The notes: a model not told the origin generated them from the sequence alone. DNA of 64,000 bases from Bradyrhizobium nitroreducens (GCF_002776695.1 NZ_LFJC01000003.1:2672339-2736338), one strand, 5' to 3'. Counted from the stretch's first letter, positions 42,995-56,383 are shown. Numbers and translations are program-made.

Positions 42995-44347
42995 GTGAAG
43001 ACGGCCCCCTCCTTATGCGCTCGTGATCTTTCCGTTGTCCTGACACTCGGCCTCGGTGCGTTCTTCACCAATCTCGACGTCACGGCCGTCGTCGTCGCGC
43101 TGCCTGCGATGGAGCATACCCTCAACTTCGGCATGGCCGCGACGGCCTGGGTGATCGATGCCTATTCGCTCGCTTTCACGGGCATGCTGCTGGCGGCTGG
43201 GGCAATCGCCGATCGCTTTGGTCGCCGCCGCGCTTTGCTGGCCGGCAATGCGATATTCCTTGTCGCTTCCCTTGCTTGCGGCCTTGCCTGGGACGGTCCG
43301 TCGTTGTGGCTTGCCCGAGGTCTGCAAGGCGCTGGCGCAGCGTTCGTCGTCACAGGCGCCTTGGCGCTCGTCGCCAGCGCGTTCCCGGATGCCGCCGTCA
43401 GAGCGCGCGTATTCGCCTTGATGGGCGTCGTCTCCGGTGTTGGAATGGCCGTGGGGCCGACGCTCGGTGGCGTGATTACGGCTTGGACCGGGTGGCGCTG
43501 GATTTTCTTCATCAACGTGCCGTTCTGCGTGGCTCTCACCATTGCGGTGCCGCGGCTCGTCGTCGAGGGCCAAGCCGCGGAGAAGCGCTCGCTCGACATT
43601 GTCGGCGTCGTCCTGTTGACGATGGCACTCGCGCTGCTGATTGACGCGACGTTGCGCGTACGTGTCGATATGATCGGTGCCGCGAGCCTCGGCGGCGCGG
43701 CGCTTCTGCTGTTGGCAGGCTTCGCCCTTCAACAGCGTCGATGCGTCGTGCCGCTCCTCGACCCGGCCGTGTTCGGGACACCCGCGATGATCGGTGTCGG
43801 CCTGCTGCTGATTGCGGTCTCCGTCAGCTACTGGGCCATCCTTGTCTATCTGCCGCCGGCGATGCAGAGCGCATTCGGGTGGCACGCCGATCGTACTGGC
43901 CTCGCGCTGCTTGCTGCAACGGCGCCGATGCTCATCGTACCGCCAATTGGCGGCCACCTCGTCATGCGCATAGGTTGGCGCTGGCACTTCGCGCATTCTC
44001 TCGCAATACTCGCAGTCGGTAACCTCCTTTTGCTTGCATCCCTCTGGCGTACTGACACGGCCGAGACCCTCGGCCTTATGCTCGCGGGCATGGTCGTCAT
44101 CGGCAGCGGCGCGGCGCTCGCCCACCCGCAACTTTCGGGTGCCCTGCTTGCGCTCGCCCCGGCAGACCGTTCCGGCATGGCCTCTGCCATGACGATCGTG
44201 GCGCGGCAGGGTGGCTTCGCGCTTGGGATCGCTGCGCTGGCCGTAGTTGGTGGCGGGCATGCCTTCGAGGCTATCTTTGCGACCGCGGCGTCAATAGCAG
44301 TCTTGGGCGCTCTTGCAGCAATCTTCCTGCTTCCCGCCGATCGGTGA
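42995..44347 (+). CDS. MFS multidrug-type exporter (DHA2/EmrB-like)
   Basis: About 450 aa with 12-14 membrane segments. LGAFFTNLDVTAVVVALPAM, AGAIADRFGRRRALL, the motif C-like GVVSGVGMAVGPTLGGVITAWTGWRWIFFINVPF and ASAMTIVARQGGFALGIA are typical of DHA2 drug:H+ antiporters. The GTG at 42995 has AGAGGA just upstream and starts 10 residues before helix 1. An in-frame ATG at 42878 would leave just 9 bp to the divergent LysR gene, too little for two promoters. Confidence 0.85.
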   Translation: MKTAPSLCARDLSVVLTLGLGAFFTNLDVTAVVVALPAMEHTLNFGMAATAWVIDAYSLAFTGMLLAAGAIADRFGRRRALLAGNAIFLVASLACGLAWDGPSLWLARGLQGAGAAFVVTGALALVASAFPDAAVRARVFALMGVVSGVGMAVGPTLGGVITAWTGWRWIFFINVPFCVALTIAVPRLVVEGQAAEKRSLDIVGVVLLTMALALLIDATLRVRVDMIGAASLGGAALLLLAGFALQQRRCVVPLLDPAVFGTPAMIGVGLLLIAVSVSYWAILVYLPPAMQSAFGWHADRTGLALLAATAPMLIVPPIGGHLVMRIGWRWHFAHSLAILAVGNLLLLASLWRTDTAETLGLMLAGMVVIGSGAALAHPQLSGALLALAPADRSGMASAMTIVARQGGFALGIAALAVVGGGHAFEAIFATAASIAVLGALAAIFLLPADR

Positions 44348-44491
44348 GCGCATGAAATATGGCTCTGGCTGCGGCATCCTCCATGTTGCGCCGGAGTGAT
44401 CGTCTTCCCAATCGTGTCGATCCTCGTCAGTCAAGGGCACGATTTCATTGCCTCTGCCAACGCTCCGCAGGAAGGCTTACGGCCTTTCGCC

Positions 44492-44923
44492 TCAAAACAC
44501 CTCCTGCTTCCCCCGCGCCAGCGAAAACCCGCGCTGCATCGCGTTGAAGCACGTCAATCCCGTCTGCTCCGACCTGCACGTAAATCCCCCGCGCTGCCAG
44601 ATCTCGCCATAGGCCAGCACCGGCAGCGAGGCGTCCATCACGGTGTCGCCGGCACAGATGCGCCCCGCGGCGCCCTTCGCGCTCATCTCGAAGGCGTGGC
44701 CATAATCGAGGTCGCAGTCGGCGGGGCGGCGCGGGCGCGCGTCCATGTTCATGATGTCGCAGCGGAGCACACCTCTATCGTTGGCTTGGCCGTTATCGGT
44801 GAAGAACTGGCAGGCAATGTTCTTCGACGGTGTCAGAAAGCCGATCGGGCTGTCCTGGGCGTGGGCGGCACCCATCGTCGGCAACAGGATCGATATCAGC
44901 ATCAGTCTGCGTGTTGCCTTCAT
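44492..44923 (-). CDS. DUF6636-like secreted protein
   Basis: 143 aa. A signal peptide (about 1-22, ending AAHAQ) is followed by PIGFLTPSKNIACQFF, LRCDI, DCDLDYGHAFEMSAKGAAGRICAGDT, YGEIWQRGGFTCRSEQTGLTCFN and GFSLAR. Six cysteines probably form disulfides in the periplasm. The pattern fits the DUF6636 family, function unknown. Its start lies 11 bp after the threonine dehydratase stop, so the pair is probably an operon. Confidence 0.78.
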   Translation of the reverse strand: MKATRRLMLISILLPTMGAAHAQDSPIGFLTPSKNIACQFFTDNGQANDRGVLRCDIMNMDARPRRPADCDLDYGHAFEMSAKGAAGRICAGDTVMDASLPVLAYGEIWQRGGFTCRSEQTGLTCFNAMQRGFSLARGKQEVF

Positions 44924-44934
44924 GCCATGCCCGC

Positions 44935-45882
44935 TCAGCTGTCGAAATTCACCGCCGTGGTGTTGGCGCCGCAGAGCAGAACCGCGACGCGCTCGGCGGG
45001 TGAGGGACGATAGCGGCTGGAGAGCAGCGCGGCAAACGCCGCTGCGCCGCCCGGCTCGGCCACGAGACGCAGGCGCGACCACAGGGCTGCTTGGGCCTGC
45101 CGGATCGCATCGTCGCTGACCAGGACGACGCGCTCGACATGAGCCCGCGCGACCGGAAACATCAGCTCGCCGACGCGCCGCGGCGCAAGGCTGTCGGCGG
45201 CGATGCCGCCGGCCGGCGCATCGACCGGTGCGCCGGCTTCGAACGCGGCGTGCAGGGTGGGCGATTGCTCAGGCTCGACCGCCACGATGCGCGTCCTGCC
45301 GGCGTACCACGCCGCAATGCCGCCGATCAGCCCGCCGCCGCCAACCGCCACGAGCAGCGTGTCGATGCCGGGAGCATCCTGCTCCAGCTCCAGGCCGACG
45401 CTGCCCTGGCCCAGCAGGGTTTCGGCCTGATCGTAGGCATGGACGGCCAGCGCGCCGGTCTGCACGACATGCGCCTCGCTGGCGGCGAGCGCATCGGCGT
45501 AGCGGCTTCCCGCGATCACGAGCTTTGCGCCATATCCTCTGATCCGCTCCGCCTTGGCCGGCGAGGTGATGTCAGGCACGAAGATCGCGGCGGGAATGCC
45601 GAGCTGCTGCGCCGCATAGGCGACGGCCGCGCCGTGATTGCCGCCGGATGCGGCGACGACGCCGGCCTCCGGCACCTGCCGCAGCAACAGATTGGCGAAG
45701 GCGCCGCGCGCCTTGAACGATCCGGAATGCTGCAGCATCTCGAGCTTGAACGTGACGGGCGCGGCGGGCAGGCCGAAATCGGCGAGATCGGCCCGAAGCA
45801 GCGGTGTGCGCCTGAGATGCGGACGGATGACCGTCTCGGTCGCCGCAATCCGCTCCCGCGTGATGTCCGTGGTTGCTGTCAT
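44935..45882 (-). CDS. Threonine/serine dehydratase-like PLP enzyme
   Basis: 315 aa fold-type II PLP enzyme. Lys57 in QHSGSFKARGA binds PLP, ASGGNHGAAVAYAA contacts the substrate, and GGGGLIGGIAAWY is the phosphate loop. No C-terminal regulatory ACT domain is present, so this is the short catabolic or racemase-like type. It would deaminate threonine or serine to the 2-oxo acid. The start at 45882 is by homology. It is divergent from an ArsR-type regulator with 63 bp between. Confidence 0.85.
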   Translation of the reverse strand: MTATTDITRERIAATETVIRPHLRRTPLLRADLADFGLPAAPVTFKLEMLQHSGSFKARGAFANLLLRQVPEAGVVAASGGNHGAAVAYAAQQLGIPAAIFVPDITSPAKAERIRGYGAKLVIAGSRYADALAASEAHVVQTGALAVHAYDQAETLLGQGSVGLELEQDAPGIDTLLVAVGGGGLIGGIAAWYAGRTRIVAVEPEQSPTLHAAFEAGAPVDAPAGGIAADSLAPRRVGELMFPVARAHVERVVLVSDDAIRQAQAALWSRLRLVAEPGGAAAFAALLSSRYRPSPAERVAVLLCGANTTAVNFDS

Positions 45883-45911
45883 GACGCAATCCAGACTAGC
45901 GCATGGGAGAG

Positions 45912-45945
45912 TTGACATCAATTAGGTAATTAGCAAAATAACTAA
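45912..45945 (+). promoter_or_regulatory. AT-rich promoter/operator of the ArsR-type gene
   Basis: TTGACA (45912-45917) is followed by a run containing two TTAG and one CTAA motifs directly before the ATG at 45946. The very short leader suggests leaderless or near-leaderless translation and autoregulation at these motifs. Weak evidence. Confidence 0.35.
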
Positions 45946-46248
45946 ATGAAGTTCGCCGTTGCCTTGCGCGCGCTCGCCAATGAACGCCGCCTGCAGATCC
46001 TGGAATGGCTGCGGGATCCGCGGCGGCATTTTCGCGAGCAGGCCGATGGCGACCTGGTCGAGGACGGCGTCTGCGGATTGCTGATCGCCGAGAAGCTCGG
46101 GGTCAGCGCGCCCACGGTGAGCGAGCACATGCGGGTGCTGACGGCGGCCAAGCTGGTGCGCGCCAAGCGGATCAAGCAGTGGACGATGTACAAGCGCAAC
46201 GAGACGGCCATCGCCGCGATCAAGCGCTCGATCCAGGACGGCCTTTGA
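45946..46248 (+). CDS. ArsR-family transcriptional regulator
   Basis: 100 aa winged helix. ALANERRLQILEWLRDP, VCGLLIAEKLGVSAPTVSEHMRVLTAAKLVRAKR and WTMYKRNE are typical ArsR helices and wing. A metal-site Cys pair is lacking (one Cys), so the signal may not be a metal. It is followed 140 bp later by a GST gene and is divergent from the dehydratase; either could be its target. Confidence 0.86.
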   Translation: MKFAVALRALANERRLQILEWLRDPRRHFREQADGDLVEDGVCGLLIAEKLGVSAPTVSEHMRVLTAAKLVRAKRIKQWTMYKRNETAIAAIKRSIQDGL

Positions 46249-46388
46249 CGGGTAGCGCCTGAGGTGGTCGCGGGCGACGTTGCAGCCGGCGCAATGCTCC
46301 ATTTCCGAGATTCTTGTTGCGCCGCACCGAGCCGGTCGTGGAGACTGATCGGCCCTGCCGGGTCCCACGACTGAGAAGAGCGAGAACC

Positions 46389-47018
46389 ATGTTCCTGATC
46401 GGCCAATATGATTCCCCCTTCGTCCGCCGCGTCGCGATTGCGCTGCGGCTTTACGGCATCGCTTTCGAGCACAAGCCATGGTCGACTTTCGGCGATGCCG
46501 ACAAGATCGCGCCGTACAACCCGTTGCGGCGCGTGCCGACCCTGGTGCTCGACGACGGCGAGGCGCTGATCGAGAGCATGATCATCCTCGACTATCTCGA
46601 CGAGCGCGTCGGCGCGGACAAGGCGATGCTGCCGCGAAGCGGCGCCGAGCGGCGCAAGCATTTGCGCATTTGCGCGCTCGCCTCAGGTCTCGGCGACAAG
46701 GCGGTCAGCCTGCTCTATGAGCGCGTGCTACGGAAGGAGCAGCTCGTGTTGTGGGTCGAGCGTTGCCAGGCGCAGATCGGCGACGTGCTCAAGGTGCTGG
46801 AGGCCGAGCGCGCCAGGGTGGCCACGCCGTACTGGCTGGGTGATCGCATCGGCCACGCCGATGTCGCGGTCGCCTGCGTCGTCCGCTTCACCCGCGAGGC
46901 GCATCCGCTTCTGTTCGACGCCTCGCGCTATCCGGCGCTCGCGGCACATGCCGAGCGTTGCGAGGCGTTGGCCCCGTTCCAGGAGGTCGTGCAGCCGCTG
47001 GCCCCGCCGAAGGGGTGA
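46389..47018 (+). CDS. Glutathione S-transferase
   Basis: 209 aa. FLIGQYDSPFVRRVAIALRLYGIAFEH (N-terminal Ser/Cys-type site), NPLRRVPTLVLDDGEALIESMIILDYLDE and a helical domain with IGHADVAVACVVRF. Likely a detoxification enzyme. It lies downstream of the ArsR-type gene, which may control it. Confidence 0.87.
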   Translation: MFLIGQYDSPFVRRVAIALRLYGIAFEHKPWSTFGDADKIAPYNPLRRVPTLVLDDGEALIESMIILDYLDERVGADKAMLPRSGAERRKHLRICALASGLGDKAVSLLYERVLRKEQLVLWVERCQAQIGDVLKVLEAERARVATPYWLGDRIGHADVAVACVVRFTREAHPLLFDASRYPALAAHAERCEALAPFQEVVQPLAPPKG

Positions 47019-47024
47019 GGTTTC

Positions 47025-47187
47025 TTACCCGCCCCTGGAGGGGGAGGGTCGATCGCGCGCAGCGCGAGCGGGGTGGGGTGATCTCTCCGCACGGGCAGCG
47101 TTGGATGTGGAGAGACCGTCACCCCACCTCGGTCCGCATTCCGCTTCGCTGCATGTGGACCGATCCTCCCCCTCCAGGGGAGGATGG
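47025..47187. repeat. Intergenic repeat, complete copy (TTACCC..CTGGAGGGGG family)
   Basis: Same family as the IS-split copy at 37835 and the copy at 53578. Outer arms TTACCCGCCCCTGGAGG / CCCTCCAGGGGAGGATGG; the internal GGAGAGACCGTCACCCCA is conserved. It starts 6 bp after the GST stop. Confidence 0.85.
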
Positions 47188-47333
47188 GCACCGTGCGCGT
47201 AGGAAGAGTGAAATAGCAATCCGCTGCCGGCGCTGCTTCAGTGGCCACAGCAGCCAATGATGCAACAATACCCCTGTTTTGCCCGACGTCGCAAACCGCG
47301 CCCGACGCCATGCAAAAATTGCTCAACCCTTTC

Positions 47334-47365
47334 AACCCCATGGCTACTGTGCATGGGGTTGTTTT
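47334..47365. repeat. Hairpin and dispersed-repeat piece downstream of metH
   Basis: AACCCCATG pairs with CATGGGGTT across a 9-base loop, followed by GTTTTC on the plus strand. The loop and right arm are shared with 22306-22328. Possible terminator on the plus strand. The rest of 47188-47390 shows no gene. Confidence 0.5.
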
Positions 47366-47390
47366 CGCAACTTTTGCTTTGGAGCGCGGC

Positions 47391-51239
<3,849 letters not shown>

Positions 51240-51245
51240 GCTGTC

Positions 51246-52166
51246 TTAGGCCGCCTTCTGGGCGCTCTTGGCGCGGATGCCGAGCAAATGGCTGATCGCG
51301 AACACGAGATCGGCGCGGTTCATGGTGTAGAAATGGAAGGTGTCGATGCCGTGTTTTGCCAGTTTCTGTACCTGCCCGGCTGCAACAGTGGCAGCTACGA
51401 GCTTGCGCGTCTCGGCGTCGTCGTCGAGGCCCTCGAATTTCGCGGCGAACCAGTCCGGCACGGTGGTGCCGGCGCGCGTTACGAAGGCTCTCGCCTGCTT
51501 GAAATTGTGCATGGGCATGATGCCCGGCACGATCGGGATGTCGATGCCGCGCGCGCGGACGCGGTCGAGATAGCGGAAGTAGAGGTCGTTATCGAAGAAC
51601 ACCTGGGTGATCGCGCGGGTCGCGCCGGCATCCACCTTGGCCTTCAGCGTGTCGATGTCGGCGTCGAAGTCGCGCGCTTCGGGGTGCTTCTCCGGATAGG
51701 CCGAGACCGACACTTCGATGTCGCCATGCCGCTTCTTGATCCCGGCGACGAGGTCCGCGGAGCTCTGGTAGCCGTCGGGATGGCTGGAGTAGGGCGTGCC
51801 GATGCCGCCGACGGGATCGCCGCGCAAGGCCACGATGTGGCGGACGCCGACCTCGTGATAGCGGTCGACGATCTCGTCGATCTCGCCGCGCGAGGCGCCG
51901 ACGCAGGTCAGATGCGCGGCCGGCAGCAGCGCAGTCTCTTTCAGGATGCGGGCGATGGTCGCATGGGTGCGCTCGCGGGTCGAGCCGCCGGCGCCGTAGG
52001 TCACCGAGACGAATTTCGGGTCGAGCGGGGCGAGCCGGTTGATGGTCTCCCAGAGATTGCGCTCCATGTCTTCCGTCTTGGGCGGAAAGAACTCAAAGGA
52101 GATCGCAGGCCGCTTCAGGTGCCCGTCTTGCCCGTTGGTCCGGGCGGGGATCGTCAGATCGGTCAT
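51246..52166 (-). CDS. metF: Methylenetetrahydrofolate reductase
   Basis: 306 aa. RPAISFEFFPPKTEDMERNL, FVSVTYGAGGSTRERT, HIVALRGDP and TQVFFDNDLYFRYLDRV are the FAD-dependent MetF signatures. It reduces methylene-THF to methyl-THF, the MetH co-substrate. The ATG at 52166 is chosen by homology (MTDLTIPARTNG). It precedes metH in the same operon. An inverted repeat lies 112 bp upstream; no SAM riboswitch was found. Confidence 0.95.
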   Translation of the reverse strand: MTDLTIPARTNGQDGHLKRPAISFEFFPPKTEDMERNLWETINRLAPLDPKFVSVTYGAGGSTRERTHATIARILKETALLPAAHLTCVGASRGEIDEIVDRYHEVGVRHIVALRGDPVGGIGTPYSSHPDGYQSSADLVAGIKKRHGDIEVSVSAYPEKHPEARDFDADIDTLKAKVDAGATRAITQVFFDNDLYFRYLDRVRARGIDIPIVPGIMPMHNFKQARAFVTRAGTTVPDWFAAKFEGLDDDAETRKLVAATVAAGQVQKLAKHGIDTFHFYTMNRADLVFAISHLLGIRAKSAQKAA

Positions 52167-52277
52167 GGCACCACTTGCTCCAGATTTATCGCCAGGTTTC
52201 GGCGGCCGACGGTCAGGTCTCGCTTGGAGGCCCAAGATAAGCCAAAGGCAGGGTGATCGACAGCCCATCGATGGTGG

Positions 52278-52292
52278 GAAGTGGCCCACTTC
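52278..52292. promoter_or_regulatory. Inverted repeat upstream of metF
   Basis: GAAGTGG-C-CCACTTC is a perfect 7-bp dyad, 112 bp before the metF start. It may be an operator for the metF-metH operon. Just beyond it is a strikingly AT-rich tract. Confidence 0.4.
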
Positions 52293-52562
52293 TACCAAAT
52301 GATGTGGAATTATTGCTTCAATTTCAGTTCGAGTGGGAAATTGAAAACGATCTGAAAGCCTATATATATCAAGAAATTGTATAAAATTCAGGGTCGGATG
52401 GCGGAAAGTTTTGTCGATGGGCAGGCCAAAGTGTTCGTTATCTAGACGTTAATCTGCCCATTGGCTCGCGCTGGCCCGCCGCGTCGGCTCGTGGCCCGCA
52501 CACCCCAGACCTGCGTAGCCGACCCATTGTCGCCGCTTGGCTCTCCATTAGGTTACGCCGCC
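52293..52562. other. AT-rich intergenic tract between metF and LLM oxidoreductase genes
   Basis: Bases about 52300-52390 are far more AT-rich than the surroundings (for example CCTATATATATCAAGAAATT and TTGTATAAAATTC). No coding frame is supported. It probably holds the promoters for both divergent genes. Confidence 0.5.
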
Positions 52563-53576
52563 ATGATCCCGCTCTCCGTCCTCGACCTCTCCGTGGTCAC
52601 ATCAGGCACCAAGCCCGCCGCGGCGTTGCGCAACAGCATCGATCTGGCGCGCCATGTCGATGGCCTCGGCTATGTCCGCTATTGGCTCGCCGAGCACCAC
52701 AACCTCGCCTCCGTCGCGAGCCCGGCGCCCGACGTCATGATCGGCCAGATCGCGGCCGTCACGAAGCATATCCGCGTCGGCTCCGGCGGCGTGATGCTGC
52801 CCAACCACGCCCCGTTGGTCGTGGCCGAGCGCTTCAAGATGCTGGAGGCGCTGTTTCCCGGCCGCATCGATCTCGGGCTCGGCCGTGCGCCCGGCACCGA
52901 CGGTGCGACGGCTTACGCGCTGCGGAGCCGGCTCGACCGCCGCGAGGGCGACGATTTCCTGGAGCGGCTGCACGAGCTGATTCTGTGGGAGACGCGCGAA
53001 TTCCCCGCAGGCCATCCCTACCACAACGTCGTCGCCATGCCTGACGACACCAAGCTGCCGCCGATCTGGCTGCTCGGCTCCAGCGATTATTCCTCGGAAC
53101 TGGCCGCCCAGGTCGGCATGGGCTTCGCCTTCGCCCATCACTTCGCGTCCCACGATGCGGTCGATGCGATGGTGCATTACCGCAACCGCTTCCAGCCTTC
53201 GGCCTGGCGTGCAAGCCCGCACGCGATCCTCGCGGTCGCCGTCATCACAGCGGATACCGATGAGGAGGCGGAACGGCTCGCCTCTTCGTTCGATCTCAAC
53301 CGCCTGCGCCGCGACCGCGGACAATATCTGCCGCTGCCGAGCGTCGAGGAGGCGCTGGCCTATCCCTATTCCGACGCCGAGCGCACCTCGATCCTGCGCA
53401 ACCGCTCGCGCCTGTTCGTCGGCAACCCCGCCACGGTGCAGAAGAAGCTGCAGCCGCTGATCGAGGCGAGCAAGCCGGACGAGCTGATGGTGATCACGGC
53501 GGTCTACGATCACGACGCGCGGAAGAGATCGTACTCGCTGCTGGCGGAGGCGTTCGGGCTTAAGGCGGCGGCTTAG
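52563..53576 (+). CDS. LLM-class flavin-dependent oxidoreductase (luciferase-like)
   Basis: 337 aa. [21 protein letters not shown], the [20 protein letters not shown] motif and [25 protein letters not shown] ICGS loop (here [15 protein letters not shown]), with [13 protein letters not shown], match the YhbW/bacterial-luciferase-like group. It uses reduced flavin; the substrate is unknown. The ATG at 52563 is set by homology. A palindromic repeat abuts its stop codon. Confidence 0.88.
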   Translation: MIPLSVLDLSVVTSGTKPAAALRNSIDLARHVDGLGYVRYWLAEHHNLASVASPAPDVMIGQIAAVTKHIRVGSGGVMLPNHAPLVVAERFKMLEALFPGRIDLGLGRAPGTDGATAYALRSRLDRREGDDFLERLHELILWETREFPAGHPYHNVVAMPDDTKLPPIWLLGSSDYSSELAAQVGMGFAFAHHFASHDAVDAMVHYRNRFQPSAWRASPHAILAVAVITADTDEEAERLASSFDLNRLRRDRGQYLPLPSVEEALAYPYSDAERTSILRNRSRLFVGNPATVQKKLQPLIEASKPDELMVITAVYDHDARKRSYSLLAEAFGLKAAA

Positions 53577-53577
53577 C

Positions 53578-53739
53578 TTACCCTCCCCTGGAGGGGGAGG
53601 GGCGATCGCGCGTAGCGCGAGCGGGGTGGGGTGATCTCTCCTCACGGGCACTGTTGGACGTGGAGAGACCGTCACCCCACCCCGCTACGCATTGCGCTGT
53701 GCTCCATGCGTAGCGACCCTCCCCCTCCAGGGGAGGGTG
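53578..53739. repeat. Intergenic repeat, complete copy (TTACCC..CTGGAGGGGG family)
   Basis: TTACCCTCCCCTGGAGGGGG mirrors CCCTCCCCCTCCAGGGGAGG; the internal GATCGCGCGTAGCGCGAGCG and GGAGAGACCGTCACCCCA match the copy at 37835 nearly exactly. It lies between the convergent LLM and pheA genes. Confidence 0.9.
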
Positions 53740-53744
53740 AAGGA

Positions 53745-54605
53745 TCAATCCTGCTGGGCTTCGCTGAACGTCGCGCGGAACGGATGGCCGGGATACACGC
53801 CGACGATGCGGAATTCGCGCGAGAAGAATTTCAGCTCCTCGATGGCGAAAGCGAGGCCCTTGTCCTCGGGGTGGCCGTCGACGTCGGCGTAAAACTGCGT
53901 GGCGAAGAAATTGCCGTCGACCATGTAGCTCTCGAGCTTGGTCATGTTGACGCCGTTGGTGGCAAAGCCGCCAAGCGCCTTGTAGAGCGCGGCCGGCAAA
54001 TTGCGCACGCGGAAAACAAACGTCGTGACCAGCGGTCCCGAGCCCTGCGCGGCCCATTTCGGCTCGCGCGCCAGCACCACGAAGCGCGTGGTGTTGTGGG
54101 CCTCGTCCTCGATGTCCTCGGCGAGGATGTCGAGGCCGTAGATCTTGGCGGCGAGGCGGGAGGCGATCGCGGCCACCGTCTTGTCCTTGCGCTCCGAGAT
54201 GTCGCGTGCGCTGCCGGCGGTATCGGCGTGCACGATCGGCTTGATGCCGAGCTTGCGGATGATGCGACGGCACTGGCCGAGCGCATGCACATGGCTCTCG
54301 ACGCTCTTGATGTCTTCGAGCTTGGTGCCCTTCACCGCCATCAGTTGATGCCGCACGGGGAGAAACCATTCGCCGATGATGAAGAGGCCGGAGGCCGGCA
54401 GCAGATGATGGATGTCGGCGACGCGGCCGGCGACCGAATTCTCGATCGGAATCATGCCGAGATCGGCCTCGCCCGACGAGATCGCCGACAGCGCGTCCTC
54501 GAAGGTGGCGCAGGGCATCGGCTCGGCGTCGGGATAGGCCTCGACGATGGCGATGTGGGAATTGGCCCCGGGCTCGCCCTGGAATGCGATCTTCAGCTTG
54601 GTCAT
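53745..54605 (-). CDS. pheA: Prephenate dehydratase
   Basis: 286 aa. The prephenate-binding domain (IAFQGEPGANSHIAIVEAYP, GMIPIENSVAGRVADIHHLL, NTTRFVVLAREP with the catalytic TRF) is followed by a C-terminal ACT domain (TTFVFRVRNLPAALYKAL, NMTKLESYMVDG) for phenylalanine feedback. It converts prephenate to phenylpyruvate. No chorismate mutase domain is fused. It lies 37 bp downstream of kdsB on the same strand, probably the same operon. Confidence 0.95.
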   Translation of the reverse strand: MTKLKIAFQGEPGANSHIAIVEAYPDAEPMPCATFEDALSAISSGEADLGMIPIENSVAGRVADIHHLLPASGLFIIGEWFLPVRHQLMAVKGTKLEDIKSVESHVHALGQCRRIIRKLGIKPIVHADTAGSARDISERKDKTVAAIASRLAAKIYGLDILAEDIEDEAHNTTRFVVLAREPKWAAQGSGPLVTTFVFRVRNLPAALYKALGGFATNGVNMTKLESYMVDGNFFATQFYADVDGHPEDKGLAFAIEELKFFSREFRIVGVYPGHPFRATFSEAQQD

Positions 54606-54642
54606 GTCTCGAATTGCTCCTGCGGCGCCTTGTAGCAGCCGC

Positions 54643-55383
54643 TCAGGATTTGGAAAGGATGCTGCGGGCGGTTTCGAGATCGGGCGGCGTGTCGACGCCG
54701 CGGGGCACGCTGTCGACGATCATGATGTCGATGCGCATGCCGGCTTCGACCGCCCGCAATTGCTCCAGGCTTTCCTGGCGTTCCAGGGGCGAGGGCGGCA
54801 GCGACACGAATCGCTCCAGCGCGGCGCGGCGATAAGCATAGAGACCGATGTGATGGTAGCGTGGTCCGTTGCCGTAAGGCGCCGTGGCGCGGGTAAAATA
54901 AAGTGCCCGCAGCCGCCGCGGCCCGATCGGTGAGCCCACGGCCTTCACAACGCTGGGCGCGAGGTCCTCCTCCTCGGTGTGGATCTGCGAGGCCAGCGTC
55001 ACGATGTCGACGCCAGGGTCGTCGAACGGCGGCAGCACCTCGCGGATGGTCTGCGGCGTGATGGTGGGGAAGTCGCCCTGGAGGTTGATCACGATCTCGG
55101 CCTTGCCGTTCGGGTCGAGCTTCTGCATCGCCTCGTGGATGCGGTCCGAACCCGAAGGGTGGTCGGCGCGGGTCATCACGGCTTCGCCGCCATGGGCCGT
55201 CACGACCGAGGCGATCTCGGGCGTGTCGGTCGCAACCGCGACCCGGCCGATGGCGGCGGCCTCGGCGCGGCGCATGACATGGACGATCATCGGCAGGCCC
55301 GCGATATCGGCGAGCGGCTTGCCGGGCAGGCGGGTGGCGGCCATGCGGGCCGGGATCAGCACCAGGATGCGGGGATCGATCAT
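54643..55383 (-). CDS. kdsB: 3-deoxy-manno-octulosonate cytidylyltransferase
   Basis: 246 aa. [24 protein letters not shown] is the nucleotide-binding opening; [20 protein letters not shown] and [20 protein letters not shown] are family motifs. It makes CMP-Kdo for lipid A core assembly in the cytoplasm. The start at 55383 is by homology. It is divergent from cycM and upstream of pheA. Confidence 0.95.
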   Translation of the reverse strand: MIDPRILVLIPARMAATRLPGKPLADIAGLPMIVHVMRRAEAAAIGRVAVATDTPEIASVVTAHGGEAVMTRADHPSGSDRIHEAMQKLDPNGKAEIVINLQGDFPTITPQTIREVLPPFDDPGVDIVTLASQIHTEEEDLAPSVVKAVGSPIGPRRLRALYFTRATAPYGNGPRYHHIGLYAYRRAALERFVSLPPSPLERQESLEQLRAVEAGMRIDIMIVDSVPRGVDTPPDLETARSILSKS

Positions 55384-55617
55384 TGGGTCCAAAGGTCTGG
55401 GGTCAAGAGCCTGGAAACAGGGCGTTTTCCGCGCCGAGAAATGGAGTGGGGACGGGCCGCAAGCGGGGTCGCTTATACGGGTTGCCAGACCCCGGGCAAA
55501 CCGATATCTCAATGGCAAAACTCGGGGAAACAATAAGGAACGTTTGATTCTCCCGAGGCTCGTCCTGGCGGCCGCCCGGCCGCTCGATCCTTCTTGCGGT
55601 GTGGGGCCTGGCCGGAA

Positions 55618-56172
55618 ATGGACTCTTTCGAACTCAATAAGATTCTCGGTGCCGTGCTCGGCACCTGTCTCATCCTGCTGGTGACGAGCTTCACCGCGAG
55701 CGCGCTGTTCTCGCCCAAGATGCCGGAAAAACCGGGCTTCGAGATCGCCGTGAAGGAAGATGCCGGTCACGGCAAGGAAGGCGGCGCTGCCGCGGCAGCC
55801 TCCGAGCCGATCGAAAAGCTGCTCCAGACCGCCTCCGTCGAGAAGGGCGCCGCCGCCGCCAAGAAGTGCGGCGCCTGCCACACCTTCGAGAAGGGCGGCC
55901 CGAATCGCGTCGGTCCGAACCTCTATGGCGTCGTGGGTGAGCCGAAGGGCCAGGGCCGCGGCGGCTTCAACTTCTCAGCCGCCATGAAGGGCAAAGGCGG
56001 CGAATGGACTTTCGACGATCTCAACAAGTTCATCGCCAATCCGAAGGGCTTCGTCCCGGGCACCGCGATGGGCTTCGCCGGTATCCCCAAGGATTCCGAG
56101 CGCGCCGACGTCATTGCCTATCTGAACTCGCTGTCGGAGCATCCGAAGCCGCTGCCGACCGCGTCGAAGTAA
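55618..56172 (+). CDS. cycM: Membrane-anchored cytochrome c (CycM type)
   Basis: 184 aa. An uncleaved N-terminal helix (about 8-32) anchors a periplasmic class I cytochrome. The heme motif is Cys84-Gly-Ala-Cys87-His88 (KKCGACHTF), and the likely axial Met is Met151 in GTAMGFAG. Length and layout match Bradyrhizobium CycM, which passes electrons from the bc1 complex to aa3 oxidase. It is divergent from kdsB and followed by a strong terminator. Confidence 0.93.
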   Translation: MDSFELNKILGAVLGTCLILLVTSFTASALFSPKMPEKPGFEIAVKEDAGHGKEGGAAAAASEPIEKLLQTASVEKGAAAAKKCGACHTFEKGGPNRVGPNLYGVVGEPKGQGRGGFNFSAAMKGKGGEWTFDDLNKFIANPKGFVPGTAMGFAGIPKDSERADVIAYLNSLSEHPKPLPTASK

Positions 56173-56200
56173 GGCTTCGAGAACCTGTCTTGGAATACGC

Positions 56201-56230
56201 GGCCAGGCTGAGAAGCCTGGCCGTTTCCTT
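56201..56230 (+). terminator. cycM terminator
   Basis: GGCCAGGCT-GAGA-AGCCTGGCC, a perfect 9-bp stem, followed by GTTTCCTT. It lies 29 bp after the cycM stop. Confidence 0.85.
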
Positions 56231-56383
56231 ATCAGGGCCTCGCGATGACGTTATCGGGGCGTTTGGCCGCATCCGACAGGCCGCCCGGCCTTCCAAGATG
56301 AGGAAAAAGCAACATATTCGGTCGAAACCTCGCCTATATTGGGAACTTAAAGGAGTAGCCTCCTTCAAGACAGGGATGTTGAT

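Noticed and set aside
52167..52300. SAM-II or SAH riboswitch upstream of metF
   Set aside because: I looked for the conserved SAM-II and SAH core sequences on the minus strand and did not find them; a covariance search would be decisive.
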